The notes beneath the pieces are model-generated. The model searched no databases and was not told the origin of the DNA. It worked only from the letters and a program-made list of their open reading frames with translations. The translations under genes were made by a program, and so were the position numbers. DNA of 64,000 bases from Nematostella vectensis (Eukaryota > Cnidaria > Anthozoa > Actiniaria > Edwardsiidae), in the NCBI RefSeq assembly GCF_932526225.1, contig NC_064038.1:6752570-6816569 (forward strand), written 5' to 3'. Below are positions 18,752 through 33,700 of this stretch, piece after piece. How positions within the stretch are numbered: the stretch's first letter is position 1; every line of letters begins with the position of its first letter.

Positions 18752-21700
18752 CTGAAATGTTCAACGGAGAGATCAGCGACAGTGTTTCGGTACCCCGCGT
18801 ACATGTCAGCCCTTTTTGTTTTACTGGAAAATTCTGCCATACACTAATGGAGAAACCAAGAACCCAATGCTGTAATTTAACATACGACTCCAATTTACTA
18901 AGGTTTTTAAGCTCTACGCCCAATTAATACCATTAATAAAGCTGACTAAACAAAAATTTGAAACAGCGCTAATGATAAAACGCCTTATTTAACATGATGA
19001 TGGTGGTGGTGGATTGAGCCAAAAGGCGACTTGCAATAAAAATAATTTGATGACCTATGGAATAGCAAACTCGCGCCATAAAATAAACACAGAAATGGCT
19101 GGTCACGCCAGGGGGTGATGAAGAATAAAATATTTTCATGAAAACAAGTCTTTTCTGATAAAGAATCTCTCTGGTTGAATCCTCAGCTCTGAGAAAGTTA
19201 CATTTTGTCGTTGTTATTTTGCCGCCAAAAGCCGGGGCGCGCGCGAATTTGTCACCCAAAAAGTCACATGAATTTTTAGTGCACGTCGCCTATTCGTACT
19301 CATCATAGGGACCTCTCAGCTTTACGCGGGTCCGTGGAAATGATTGTGACAATCGTTTAAAAGTTGTAAGGGGATTTTTCCCCTCTTATTATACAATACA
19401 AAAAAAAAACTGGCAAAAAAACCTTTTGGCTTCTGGCAGATGTCTTCACTGATGTTATATGTTATCGTCCCAGCAAGATCTAAAAGAGCGTGGGGTGTAT
19501 TAGTATAAACATAGAATTCAAAATATGAAATATTTCTAAAAGAGCAACAAGTCACAAGCCGAGCAGGTCTTATCCTTCAGGCCATGCTGCAGACATCACA
19601 GAACCATTGACATCCACCCAAGATAAGTGGATTACAATCGATGGTGTTTTTATCTTATAGCTCGTGGTCACATGGAGTGTCTCACCTGTATCGTAGTAGT
19701 CATACACCTTGACGGAGGCTGGCTTGGTGTTTTTCACCACATTCGTTTGCTCGATACCGAACCTTACGCAAACATGCTTAATCTAAACAAAAAACAAAAT
19801 GTCACGCTACTATGACATGCAGTGTACCCCAACAGGACAAGCGACACCTACTTCGTCAAAGTAGAGGACGACTTTTTTTCCGTCGACTTCATACTTCATG
19901 AACCCGATGTCATGACGATTAGTCAGCTGAAACACACAATGTCGCGTGATCAGAGGTAGTGACGTCATCAGTGATGGTCACGCAATCAGTGGTGGTCACG
20001 CCATTGGTAGTCACGCATGAATTTATAGTCACGCGTGTATGACTGAATAAAACTCACCCTCTCTAGAGACTCCTCGTCCACTTTGAAGCCGGACACAAGT
20101 TTGGTCTCAATGACGGCCATGTTAGAAGCGTCCTCTCTTTTCCACCTGGAAACAGTATTCATATTAATTAAGGGTTGTCGTTTTATTATATATGTCTACA
20201 GGTTGCTTTGGTGTAAAGGAACCTAAGGCAAGCGCGCGGGAGACCTGTGGTTATCTAAAACGTTAGGGCAAGAGAGCATAAGATAAGAGAGGGACACTTT
20301 GGTATTACCCGCGCGCCATGTCGATTCCGAATCTGGCTATTTTTAGTAACCACCACCCCACCACTGCGCGTGAGGATTTGCTCCTTTTATATTGTCATAC
20401 ACCCCCGCGGGTTGCGGGTTGTTGTTTTGCCAACTCGATAGGAATGAAAAGAGATCAAGTAAAATAATTCGGAAGAAGAAAACAAGTCTAACTTAAGTTA
20501 CCAAGATTGGCAAATATACTCACAGAAAGCTAAATCCCTCAATAGTTTGACCGACGAGCTATAAAATTCAAATCCCGACACCAGCTTGTATAATAAAAAC
20601 ATAATCATATAACATATAATAATCACAACATCAAAGAAATACAGGAATATCTCCCTCTTTATTTTCTAACTTTTACAAAAGCTCAGATATTTCAGCTTGC
20701 TGGCTTTGATCATCACAAAAATGCATCCCTTGTTACAAGGATAGTTTTATGAAATGTATTTTTCTTGGATTCCTTCTCAATTCACCGGTATATTCACAAA
20801 AATCAATATTATACATAATGTCTAACTAACAGATTTCGTTTGACCATTAGGAAGATAATGAATGTTGAGAAACCTCGAAGAAGCAGCAAGTTAGAGCAAA
20901 AAGATGATTGAAGCACGAGGTTTTCCGCTCTTGATTTTGAATGAAGTCTCGTTTTGGAGATCTTGCAATCCTCGAAGTACTACATCCCCTTAATAAAGCG
21001 CAACTGCCCGTATCCTTGATGCTAGAATGAAATTTTCGATGGTATTTGTGCAAATAGGGTGTTTTTTTTTTCCGTTTCATTTCACAAAATAGCGGCAAAC
21101 AACAAGATGTAAATGCCAAAGCGCTGGGGTAGGGTGAGTAAAAACGCTCACGCGCAGTGGTGGGGTGGTGGTTACTAAAAATAGCCGGATTCGGAATAGG
21201 CATGGCGCGCGGGTAATACCAAAGTGTTCCTCTCTTATCTTATGCTCTCTTGGTTAGGGTACCGTTAGGTCTCACTCCTTTCTCTTCTCTCCTGTCCCCT
21301 CCCACCTCTACCACCTCGTTATCGCGCTTCGTTACTGCAGGTTTCGACGCCCTGGATACCCGAGTATGGCACTGTAACGTGAAATAGCTTGTTGTGTGGA
21401 GCAGTCGGTAGTAAGTCTGAGGCGAAGAGGAATCACGATACAATACAAGTAGTACCCAGTCTTACTCACTTAGCGCAGATGTTCAGCTCCAGAGGGTAAC
21501 ATAACTCTTCCCCAGTCTCCGTGGCCGAGGTAGTGAAGGTCTGACCAGTACGTTGGTGTACGCTGACCTTAAGGTCAAACGCAGGCTCCTCTTTGACTTC
21601 AAAGACATTGTATGAGACATCAGTCTAAGAAATAATGTCATAATTATTGTAAGACATTGTATGAGACATCAGTCTAAGGAATGAAGTCCGACACCATGTA

Positions 21701-24700
21701 AGACATTGTATGAGACATCAGACTGAGAAGTAAAGTCAGACACAGTGTAAGACATTGTAAGAGACATCCGTCTGGGAAATAAAGTCAGACTCAGTGTAAG
21801 ACATTGTATGAGACACCAGTCTCAGAAATGAGGTCAGACTCAGTGTAAGATATTGTAAGAGACATCAGTCTAAGAAATAAAGTCAGACACAATGTAAGAT
21901 ATTGTATGAGACATTAGTCTGAGAAGTAAAGTCAGACTCAGTGTAAGACATTTTGAGACATCAGTCTGAGAAGTAAAGTCGGACTCAGTGCAAGACATTT
22001 TGAGACATCAGTCTGAGAAGTAAAGTCAGACTCAGTGAAGGAAATTGCGATCAAGATCACGTGACTTGCCTGTACGAGTGCGCATCCCTCTCCAAATGCA
22101 TCGATAGGGATGGTGGTGGGTAGAATGCGCGGGGGGACCTGTGGATAGCATAAGAAGAGAGAAATGGGTTACAATGTTTAAAGACCGACTTGAGTAATGA
22201 ATCATCATTACTATTATCATCATTGTTACATGGATTCACCACCAATGGCTGTACCATCAGTCTATTATCGCCATCGCCATCGCCATCGCCATCGCCATCG
22301 CCATCGCCATCGCCATCGCCATCGCCACCACCATCATCACCATCATCATCAATATTATCACCATCACCACCATAATCATCATCATCATTATTATTCATGT
22401 TGTCATTATCACTCGCTATAGTACCACCCTGTCATCATCATAATCATCAACACTATCATCATTATCATTTCTATTATTATCATTACCATATGGACTCACC
22501 ACAACTCGCTGTAGCACGAGCCTGTTGTTGTCGCTTATGCGGAATTGATGCGAGAACTGACCACCAGAGAAACCCACGTCAATTCTCATCCGGGTACTCT
22601 CACCGAACACGTGGCCTGCGTACCGGGACAGCGCTTGCAACGCAACACAGGTATCCTGAGAGAAAAAAAGAAAGCTTAGTAAAAATTGCAGTCAACTCGT
22701 TTGCATAGGAATATTTCGCTTGGCTGATTTTAGCCGGGTTACCTGTGTCGAGGAAAAACCACCCAGTGCGTTTCTCTGTTGCGTCAGCCAGCGAACAACA
22801 GGGAGCACATCGGCCAAAGCGTTGCTATCGCTACCGTCGCCAATAAGAGCCATCAGAGCATATGACGTCATCTCAATCTTGGTGGACGCTGCTCTATAGT
22901 AGGGCGGGATCCAGAATCCTTGCTCCGACTTGGGCCTTTCTGGCTGGTTGTCTTCCCAGTGCATCATGCCGCCTGAAAGAAAATTCTCTGTATTTATCTT
23001 CTCGTATGAACTTCTTTACAAAAGTGTCAGTCAGTACTAGCCCCCACCGCAGGCATCTCTTGAAAAGAGAAAAGAAAATACCGAAAAAAGCGAAAACGCG
23101 AACCGGGCTCCCTATGTAGAAAGCAAAACTTTATGGGGAGAGGGGGGGGGGGGGGCTCCCTTCACTTCCCAGATGGCCGAAAGACAGGTAGCCCAAACCG
23201 CTAAGAGCGCTTTGTTGCCAATAGTTACCTGCGGAGGAGGCTATGTCAGTACTGTAGAGTACACCGCGTTTAGGCGATATTAGCTGTGTTGGTGAGGAAT
23301 AACAAGCATCATCTAACATGGTCCCAAGGAGGGTGGGAAGGGCAGGGTAACCCAAGACGAAGGGGGGAGGCAAGCATCTTGTGACCCTCATCCGTATGTA
23401 GCTGGTCCATGTTACTTCTCAAGTGGGGAGGGGGGGGCAGGGAAACCCAAGAAGAAGGGGGGAGGCAAGCATGTTGTGACCATCATCCGTATGTAGCTGG
23501 TCCATGTTACTTCTCAAATGGGGGGGGGCAGGGAAACCCAAGAAGAAGGGGGAGGCAAGCATGTTGTGACCATCATCCGTATGTAGCTGGTCAATGTCAC
23601 TTCTCAAATGGGGGGGGGGGCAGGGAAACCCAAGAAGAAGGGGGGAGGCAAGCATGTTGTGACCATCATCCGTATGTAGCTGGTCCATGTCACTTCTCAA
23701 ATGGGGAGGGGGGGCAGGGAAACCCAAGAAGAAGGGGGAGGCAAGCATGTTGTGACCATCATCCGTATGTAGCTGGTCCATGTTACTTTTCAAATGGGGG
23801 GGGGGGGGGGGCAGGGAAACCCAAGAAGAAGGGGGGAGGCAAACATGTTGTGACCATCATCCGTACGTAGCTGGTCCATGTCACTTCTCAAATGGGGAGG
23901 GGGGGGGGGGCAGGGAAACCCAAGAAGAAGGGGGGAGGCAAGCATGTTGTGACCATCATCCGTATGTAGCTGGTCCATGTTACTTCTCAAATGGGGGGGG
24001 GGGCAGGGAAACCCAAGAAGAAGGGGGGAGGCAAGCATGTTGTGACCATCATCCGTATGTAGCTGGTCCATGTCACTTCTCAAATGGGGAGGGGGGGGGC
24101 AGGGAAACCCAAGAAGAAGGGGGAGGCAAGCATGTTGTGACCATCATCCCTATGTAGCTGGTCCATGTTACTTCTCAAATGGGTGGGGGGGGCAGGGAAA
24201 CCCAAGAAGAAGGGGGGAGGCAAACATGTTGTGACCATCATCCCTATGTAGCTGGTCCATGTTACTTCTCAAATGGGGGGGGGCAGGGAAACCCAAGAAG
24301 AAGGGGGGAGGCAAGCATGTTGTGACCATCATCGGTATGTAGCTGGTCCATGTCACTTCTCAAATGGGGAGGGGGGGGGCAGGGAAACCCAAGAAGAAGG
24401 GGGAGGCAAGCATGTTGTGACCATCATCCCTATGTAGCTGGTCCATGTCACTTCTCAAATAGAAACACAATGGAACCTCCATACAGAGGAGATCTTTGGG
24501 AACAAAAAATGTGTTCATTTTATTAGAGGTACCAGCTCAATGGAAGTTTTATCTTAAGAGTTAAATGAGTGTCCTCTTAAGAGAGGTTTGCTAAATGTTG
24601 GGTAAATTGCACCAGTTACGTTTAGAGAAACAAACAAAAAAAGGTTTACGCTTATGAATATCAGAAGGGGTTAACTACCAGTTTTTAGTGAACCATGTCT

Positions 24701-27700
24701 TACGAACACGATTATTTGGGTATTTTGATTGATTTAGAAGGAGTTAAAAATCCAAATCCAAATCCAAACGTGGGCGTACCTTCGAATATAGCTTTAGCCT
24801 TGAGTCTGGCGATGTACACGTCTCGGTCAGCGTGACCAGCAATTGTGTGAGCGAATGCGAGGATTGCGTTACTATACGAGTCTGTAACGCTATTCTTTTT
24901 TGAAGAGATGCACTTTATTGCTTTGGTGATTACAGGATCCTGCAATGGAAAATAGACAATGACATGAAAAAGTTAGCAAACCTTATTTCATAATTTTAAC
25001 ATTTATCAATATTTGACTCACCGAAGGTGCCACGCCCGCCTCGAGAAGGGAGACGACAACGAACGCCGTCAGAGTGACAGGTGTGCTGACTCCGCCCTAA
25101 AGTGGTGGAGAACGCGTCAATAATCAAATAAGAAAATGTTTGGCCTACAATGCTTGGCAGTGGTGCACTGTTTAAACGAATCTTATGATGAATTGTCTGT
25201 ATTTGCAGTATCTCCACGGGACGTTTATTGTCGGATTTGGCTACATATAAAGTCTGACTTATGGATTAATGACATACCAGAGAGCGATCTAGCTTATGCT
25301 TTATAGTTTTGTTTACGATAGCATGTCTATTGAGAACCGAAAGTGGAATTTTGGCCGTTGTGGGAGGGTGCGTTAGCACCCCCTGCACTCCCCCCCCCTA
25401 GGTACGGGTCTGTAACCAAGTCTCCTTACTTATAAGGAGGTCGTTAGAGCGATGACTTTTTTTTAACCTTGAGCGCCTTGCTGAAGACGTGAGACTCGAC
25501 ACATTACCTTGAGCGCGTTATTGAAGAGTTTGCCGTGAGGTTGAAAGCACCCTGTCTCTTGCTGTTTTTTCATAATCCATTCCTTTGTACCATTCGTCTC
25601 GTTGTCGTCGATAAAGATGAATTGACGTGCCTGCGCAAACGAGCGCAGAACGAACGCTGTGAGCCTGCGTTCACAAACACAACAACATAAGACAAACCAA
25701 AAACGTATTCTCAACAACAATTTTGTTTACACTATTGATGACAACAATAAGGATCTACGGCATGATGCTATAAGTTCTTTCTCAAGGACTTTGGCAGAAG
25801 TTGGCATGGCAGTTCTTATGACCGAAAGCTGATAATGTGTACTTATCATTTCCAAGATCATAGAAAAGCTTCAGCGATACCAGAACCATGAATTAATTAT
25901 CTAATCGATAATCACGCGATTTTAACATATTTTTAGAAGAGATATAAATATTTCTTTCGGTCGTAGAACTGCCATTCGCTATCTGAACTGACAACGTTTT
26001 CTGAACTAAGTGTATACATTATGTGAGGCAGACACACTACTTGGGTCCAGCAATGACATCACACGGTCGACACTCACCACAGGCTTCCCTCTTTGTCGCG
26101 GTCGCCAAATGCGCTGTACGAGCCATCCTTGCGCTTGTAAGTCAGCTGCCTCTGATAACCTGTTGACACAAAATACATGTGTGACAAGCTAGCGTGACAA
26201 GCTTGCGTGACAAGGTTACGTGACAGGAAGCACCTTGATTCTTTATGCGACATTTCTTTTCTGACCCGAAGAAGCCGACTGCGTTTTACCAATAACAAAC
26301 GGTTGTGCGTATGGTCTGGATTGTTTGACTAGATCACGTAACATTCACAAAATGTTCAGCGGGCTCTAGTGACGGGATTGTTTGACAAGGTGTCGTGACA
26401 AAATTGTACGAGCTCTGGTTGCGTGACATTTCTTGAGTAGCACTTGTTTTATATGGCTAGATTGCGTGAAAAGATTATGTGATTCGTTGCGTGATACAAC
26501 ACATATTACCAGTTCTAGAGAGGCCAACGACTTGCCCTAGCACCATGGCTTAAGTGACCGGATTGCGTGACAAGATTGCGTGACGCAGCACACATTACCT
26601 GTTCTGAGGTAGCCGACTGCTTTTGTACTGACATCGTCCGTCATCTGTCGTGTGCTGTTCAGATACTGCATGACGAAGATGTTTGGCGCAAACTTCACCA
26701 TGTTCTGCTCTCCACATCCTGTGGGAAGGCGGAGCAGCCCGTCTAATCCGGACAAACTGGGTCCCATGAGGTCACCTTAAAGGAATAACGATACATTGTC
26801 TCCTATGTTAGACAACAAAAGCAACTCTCTAACATAGCCTCTCTGACATCAACTTGAGCTAAGCGTGAGTTCAAGACGGCTGCGAAGAAGACCAGTCTTA
26901 ACTTGAAATATAACAAACATATAAAGAATATAAACCGACATATTTGGACCCATAATATCGCCTGTGGCGTGTACGGACACGCTATTTACCAATGGCAGAC
27001 ACTGTGGCGTGTACGGACCCATCCACTATGTTGGTCGGCAGAGAAACTTCAATCTTGTCATTAAACATCCCAGCCGTATCTGTAAATAAACATTCAAGCC
27101 ATGAATATAAACAAACATTCCAAACATGTACAAACATTCGGCCGTATCTGTAAATACATATTCTAGTCGTATCTATTATAAAATTTCAAGCCGTATCTAA
27201 AAAATCATTCCAGCTGTATGTGATGTATGGATAAATATGCACATATTACTGACGATGGCGGCTTGTCAGGGATTCGCAGTCAATTTTGCTTTATTTGTAT
27301 TTCTATATTTGTACTTGTAGCTTTTGTTGTTGTTGCTAATGTTGTTGTTATTTTTGCTGTTGTTGTGATTGTTTCTGTTGTCGCCGCCGTCGTTGTTGTT
27401 GTTGTGGTTTTATTTACCTCTGGGACAAATGAAACTGCTGTATGTGTACTCTTTTCTTACTCCCTCCGGCTGAAAGATAGAAAAGTTGTCATACCTACTG
27501 AAAAGGGTACAGATTGGAGAGGGGACTGATGAGTTTGAGTTTAATCGCAAAACCTGTTACATCCATTGAACGTTGAGAGAACATTTCAAGTGTAGTCACA
27601 GAGCAAAGGGAAGGAAAAAGCAAGGGGGTGCCGAGGTTGGGCTAGATATTTGTTAAAAATTAATGAAATTGAAGGTAGATTTCCATATTTCATACCTCCA

Positions 27701-30700
27701 CCAATAGCTTCCTTTCCACGATATCCACGACCCCAATAGAAGACTCTTCACCAGCCTCTGCGCACAAGCTGGGGAGCGCGTCAGATGCGCGCACTCTCAG
27801 AGGCATGGGGCCGAGCTTCTTGGGAGTGAGAGTGAACTGGACCGACTTAGCCTCGTTTCCACACACACAGACGGATCTGTTGTCGGCCGAGTGCAGCTCA
27901 AAGAAATCGGACTTCGCCAGATTGATGCGGATCTATGAAAGTGACAGAAGGAAGTAAATAAGTTATTAATCGAGGGGGGGGGAGGTGATAACGATGACAA
28001 AAAGATGAATGCTGATTATATTAATGGTGATGATGATGATGATGATGATGTTGGCGTTGATAATGGTGTTGATGGTGGAGATGATGAGTATTTCCTTCAG
28101 CAGTTTTACAAAAAAGTGAAATTTAACGTGTGATTACAGATTAGGTAATTAATCCTAAAGTCAAATCATATTCATTACAAATTCCAAAACTCAATCTCAT
28201 GGTTTTTTTTCCCAACATGAAGTCGTTGTATCCCTGAAAGGACACCTAAACAGCGCGCGCTGCTTGTGAACACGAGTGTAGCGCGCGCTGATACTTTGCC
28301 CCTTTTAATCAACTTTTAAAGACCATCTGATCGGAGCCCTGTGAGACTGAGGAAGGGTGGAACTCTCATCAACTCAAGTCTCGGTTCGTTCGAGCTTTTA
28401 ACTAAACCCGCTCACCGTCAAACACTGCGACAAGTAGTTAAACACGGACACGATGACGCTGACCCGCTCCCCCCGGATCACGGAGTACGGCAACGTGAAA
28501 GAGACGAAGAAAGGCTTGAATACTGTGAGTGAGGAGGAGGGGGCCACGCCTATCCCGTGGGTGGATGACATTGCGAAGGCGCTCGCGTACCAGCTGGTGA
28601 TGGTATCGGGGACTTGGGCGGTAATGACCTTTTCACCCGTGACGTTACTTGAGGAACAATTGAAACAATATGAATATGAGCGTAATATCCTTGTCACTCG
28701 TGACTTCTTTAGGGAAACAACTAAAATGCATATTTGCAGGAGAGCATAAACAAAAGATTGAAGAAAGATTAAGAAACCATTAAAATGAATATGGGGTAAC
28801 GCAATATGTTACTGTCGCGGCCGCAAACAAGGACGTCACGTTGAGAAGGCATGATTTCCCGCACGCTGTTCGCCCTGATCCCAAAGAAAACTTAGTTAAG
28901 AACACAGTGATGTTTTGGTCTTTAGGAGAAGCATGCTTCAACATGGTGTCTTCGTCAATCCCTTATGTAAAACACATGACAATGCAAGCTAAATCTGTTT
29001 CGAATAAGGTTGCACTTGAGAATGTATGTGTCGTAGCCCGCAGTGGTACATGGGTAACGTGTAAATTGCTGAATTCTGCTCTCTGATACCCATGAAGCAC
29101 TACGGGCTAGGGCACATATTTCTCACCGAATGCGACCTTACTGACGAAAAAGGTGTATAGAATTTAAAAAAAGCGATGAATTTATCAACGTACTTGACAT
29201 TCTCCTCTGTCCATAGCCAGGTCTCGGGGAAATTCTTGCGCACGCGCTCTGGGGCCTTCTTGACATTGGCCTTGGCCTTGACCTTGTTAACCCCCGTCTG
29301 ATCTGGGCGGCGTTCCTGCACCATCGGCACAGCAATCGGTCCATTTTCAGGTATAGCTTCAAAATACAGTTGCATGACATTTATTGATATAATAAATCAT
29401 ATCGCGTTAAAAGAAACAATATTCAATAACTTCATTCCAATGCCTACCAAAAAGCCTACAGTTTTGTTTTGCGCCCTGTGGTTGTGATTAGACGGCATGT
29501 ATTTTTTAATGGTCCATCACTCTTCCAATCATGTCCCACTTGTGTCCCACTTGGTCCCAGGTTCTTCACTGCTTACCTCCCATTGGTCCCATATTTTGTC
29601 CCAGGCCTCACTCTTACCTCCACCGAGTCCCCCACTCGGTCCCATGCGCGTGATGTAAGGGTAATGGCGCGGACACGGCCTCGTCTCCACGTCGAGGTCA
29701 GAAAAGTAAATCAAACCAGCTTCCTGTGAAAGAAATCAAAAACATTTTTGAAAATGTATTTAGATAATTGGTTTTTGATAATCCGTCTCTGGGCGCCTCG
29801 AGAACGTAAAAATATGACATATATATTATGTTGCAAAATCAAATCCTGGAATCCAGTAGTGAAAAGTGTTGGTAATACGGCGCCGAGATGGTAACGCCTC
29901 ACCCCCTGAACCATCCAAAGCCACCCCACCTCTGCACTGTAGAAGGCCTTAAACACATCCAGGGTGCTTCATAGCCATCACTCCCCTCATGCTTACGTAG
30001 ACATCTTATTTGGGCGCATCTAGGGTTCTGCCATAACCGCCGAACCCCTCGAAATAACACACACTTACGTGTGGCATTAGAGGCATGCCGGGTTCTGCTA
30101 TATCAACAACATCCCATCCCTCCCCCACACAAATACTTACGTAGAAGGCCTTGGACTGCCATAGCCAGTCCACCCCTCTAACTAACACATACGTACGTAG
30201 AAAACCTTAAAGGCATGCCGGGTTTTGCTATATCAACAACATCCCATCTCTCCCCCACACAAATACTTACGTAGAAGGCCTTGGACTGCCATAGCCAGTC
30301 CACCCCTCTAACTAACACATACGTACGTAGAAAGCCTTAAAGGCATGCCGGGTTTTGCTATATCAACAACATCCCATCTCTCCCCCACACAAATACTTAC
30401 GTAGATGGCCTTGGACTGCCATAGCCAGTCCACCCATCTAACTAACACATACGTACGTAGAAAGCCTTAAAGGCATGTCGGGTTCTGCTATATCAACCAC
30501 ATCCCATCTCTTCCCCACACAAATACTTACGTAAAAGGCCTTTGACGCATCCACGGTGCTGCCGTAGCCGCCCCACCGGATATCTCGCTTGTTTCGCTCG
30601 ATAGGCCCCCTTCTGCCGATGGGCAATGGTACGCCGCTAAACCACGGGTTGTCGCACTTCATTTTGCGCCCGTACTGCCACGTGGTCCCCACGTCATTTG

Positions 30701-33700
30701 ACTTCAGGACCTGGATGATCTGAAAAAAAAAGGGTAAACGAACAAGTTTACAAACTGGATCATGTTAAGGCACTAGAATCACACGGCTACTCTTTGAGGC
30801 TCTGAATCTCTGTTAGGTAATCTAGCCATCGAAATAAATTGAAAAATAACCTTTACCTCCCCTCTAAGTATTATACCTTGTCTTCTGTGAGCTCATTGGC
30901 TTCTCTTAACAGATACACGCTCTTGTCCACCGCTGCCAAGGCGACTCGTGAACCGGGGGCTCCGGTCAGCGTGATGGTTACGGGCTCACCGGGTTTCCTC
31001 GTGGAATCATTGAACCTGACGGAAACCTGTAGAGAGATGATAGGTTAATTTATATTTATTTTTATTTTCCACGAGGGGAGGGGGGAGGAAGCTAAATCCC
31101 GTCTTTCAAGCGACTTTCGTTTCTTTAGATCCTATCTTCCCGGCTGTTGTCCAGCCCAAATCCTGTTTCTATCAACTATAAGATAAGAGGAAGTTGCATC
31201 ATGTTGCCAAATGCTGCGTGAAGTTTGGAGAAGTTGTACACCATATATCACTGCTTTGTGCTATTAGATGTTGGGAGATGTTGAATATACGCCTACCTGA
31301 TTCTCGAGTTTGTTGTCGACATCGATCGTAACGCTATCTGCAACTGTCTCCAGATCGTCGCGCACGTAAAATACGAGCACACGGCAAGACGGCATCATGG
31401 ATTGCGTGATCTGCGTCAGTACAAATAACGGCAGTTATAATAGAGCTGCGTGAGAACAAATTATCATGAGGTGTGAGGCATCATGGCCTTGCATAACAGT
31501 CTTGAATAATTAGCCTTGCAACACTTAAAAAAATATGTCACTAGTTTTCCGTGACCCGCGGTTTTTACTTAAAGCAGAGTTTTCACCAGTGTACTTCCGA
31601 TCAAACGTAACAATCTCCGATGATTTTTAACGGAAAACGCGAAAAATATTTCAAAATTGTGAAAGCAGTGTGTCTATTGGAAGTACCTTTGAGGATTTGA
31701 TTGACAATTCAGAGCGTATGGCCTGTTAATTAGCGCAAATTATAATATATTCTTTTGTCTCTCGTCGGTTGAGGCTTCCGTCGGACCTTCGGAAGTAAAC
31801 TGGTGACAATGCGGCTTAATATGGAAATCTCTACCAAAAGAAGGACGGGAGGCAGCCAGTAAGAATCAATGTAAATCTTGCTCCGATGATTACTGCAAGT
31901 TTCAAAATTCTGCGAACTTTCGCCTACGATTTCTAACAGCTAAATCGCCTTATCAGCACAAGGTTCATTAATTGAAACCTCTTATAAATTCCTTTTCTGT
32001 CTATGCCCCTCAAAGGTTTCTATCACAGGGATCAAACTTTGAACTTTTTTATCTCTTGCTCTTTGGCTGCGCCCCCCAAAGGTTTATACCGAAGGGAAGT
32101 TATACCTGAAACTTTATGAGTCCGTTAGCTACAAAGAGCTTTCCCGGAGGTGCGCGTTTGTGTCCCCTGGGTGGCGGAGGGGGCTTGGGGCGACGAATTT
32201 TCCCAATTCCTGCCTCTACTACGGAGGCGGCGGTGGTCTGGGGTTCGCTTGTGGTGTGCTCACGAGTGCTGGGTGGGCTACCTTTTGTAAAGGAATGAAT
32301 TCAAGTCAAAGGCAATCACCTTGGTAAGAAATTACAAAAGTGACAGTAACTAGTGGTGATTTTGATGATGATGATGGTGGTGTGGCGATGGTGATCGTGG
32401 TGGTGACGGTGGTGGTGATGGTGATGGTAATGGTAATGATGATGGTGGTAATGATGGTGATGGTGATGGTAATGGTGATGATGATGGTGGTAATGATGGT
32501 GATGGTGATGATGATGGTAATGGTGATGATGATGGTGGTAATGATGGTGATGGTGATGGTAATGGTGATGATGATGGTGGTAATGATGATGACGGTGATG
32601 GTAATGGTGATGATGATGGTGGCAATGATGGTGATGGTGATGGTGATGGTAATGGTGATGATGATGGTGGTAATGATGGTGATGGTGATGGTGATGATGA
32701 TGGTGATGGTTAAGGTAATGGTGACGGTGATGGTGACTGTGATGATAAAATGATGATGATGCCTACATACTTGTAGTGTAATTGTCTGCAGCAGTTGGCG
32801 CCTGCGTCGTGATATCCACGACACTTGGATCAAGTTTAAAACTAATTTTCTTCATCCCTGAGTGAACAAGCTTGCCACCGCACATCACCTGGTGTAGACA
32901 AAACAGAGCTTTTTAGATATCGCATAATAATTATGTTGCTGGCATAAAGTGTTTCTGTTTCAAAGACTCTTGATGTCGTGATATTGATGTCAAGTTACCT
33001 TGTAGTTGAAGTCGGCAGTGTGTTCTGGCTCTTGTAACGTGTATTGGAAGCTGATGCGGGCTTTTCCTCCAACCTACAAGTAACAGACATTCCCAAATGC
33101 TGTGTCAGAAATATATATAGATTTATTTTTTTAAATGATAACCTAATCACATCGTATACCTGAATAAATGTAATTTTAGTTTGATATTTCATAGCTGCAA
33201 CATTTAGTATTTAAAGCTAATGCGTTTTTCTCATAAGGTATCCTATAACAATACCAAGAATTCCTCGATGTCAGAATAATTGTCAGCTATTGTACTAACA
33301 GGCGCGTATCCAGGATTTGCTTGAGGGTGGAGGGGGGCTGTGCCGGTCTTTCAATAAGGCCAACCTCCTGAATAAAAGTTCCAATAATTCTTCGATGTTG
33401 GGACATTGAATTCTGCTACGAGCCAATAAGGCTTAATTCACAAAACTCTAATAGCTTTTTTACACGAGACTTGGTATAACTTTAAATAATCAAGTGACCT
33501 TACCCGTGTCTTAATATAACTTATCATAACCACGTGACCTTACCCGTAGCGGGGCTTGCTGCTTCTTGATATCCAGGAAACTCCAGCTTTTGCTGAACCA
33601 GGGAGTACAGTAGATACCAGCGGTAGAATACCAATTCCTGATTCCATAAGAGTCGCCAAATATCTTCCCAGATCCGTGTCGGGCCTGAACAAGAATCGAC

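Noticed and set aside
23409-24157. Cys/His-rich repeated frames that look like zinc fingers
   Set aside because: They are translations of the G-rich minisatellite in a macroglobulin intron.
21602-24460. CRISPR-like arrays
   Set aside because: The repeats are directly tandem without unique spacers and lie in introns of an animal gene.
32306-32833. Ile/Thr or Met/Val repeat frames
   Set aside because: Simple-sequence artefacts of the GAT/GGT repeat.
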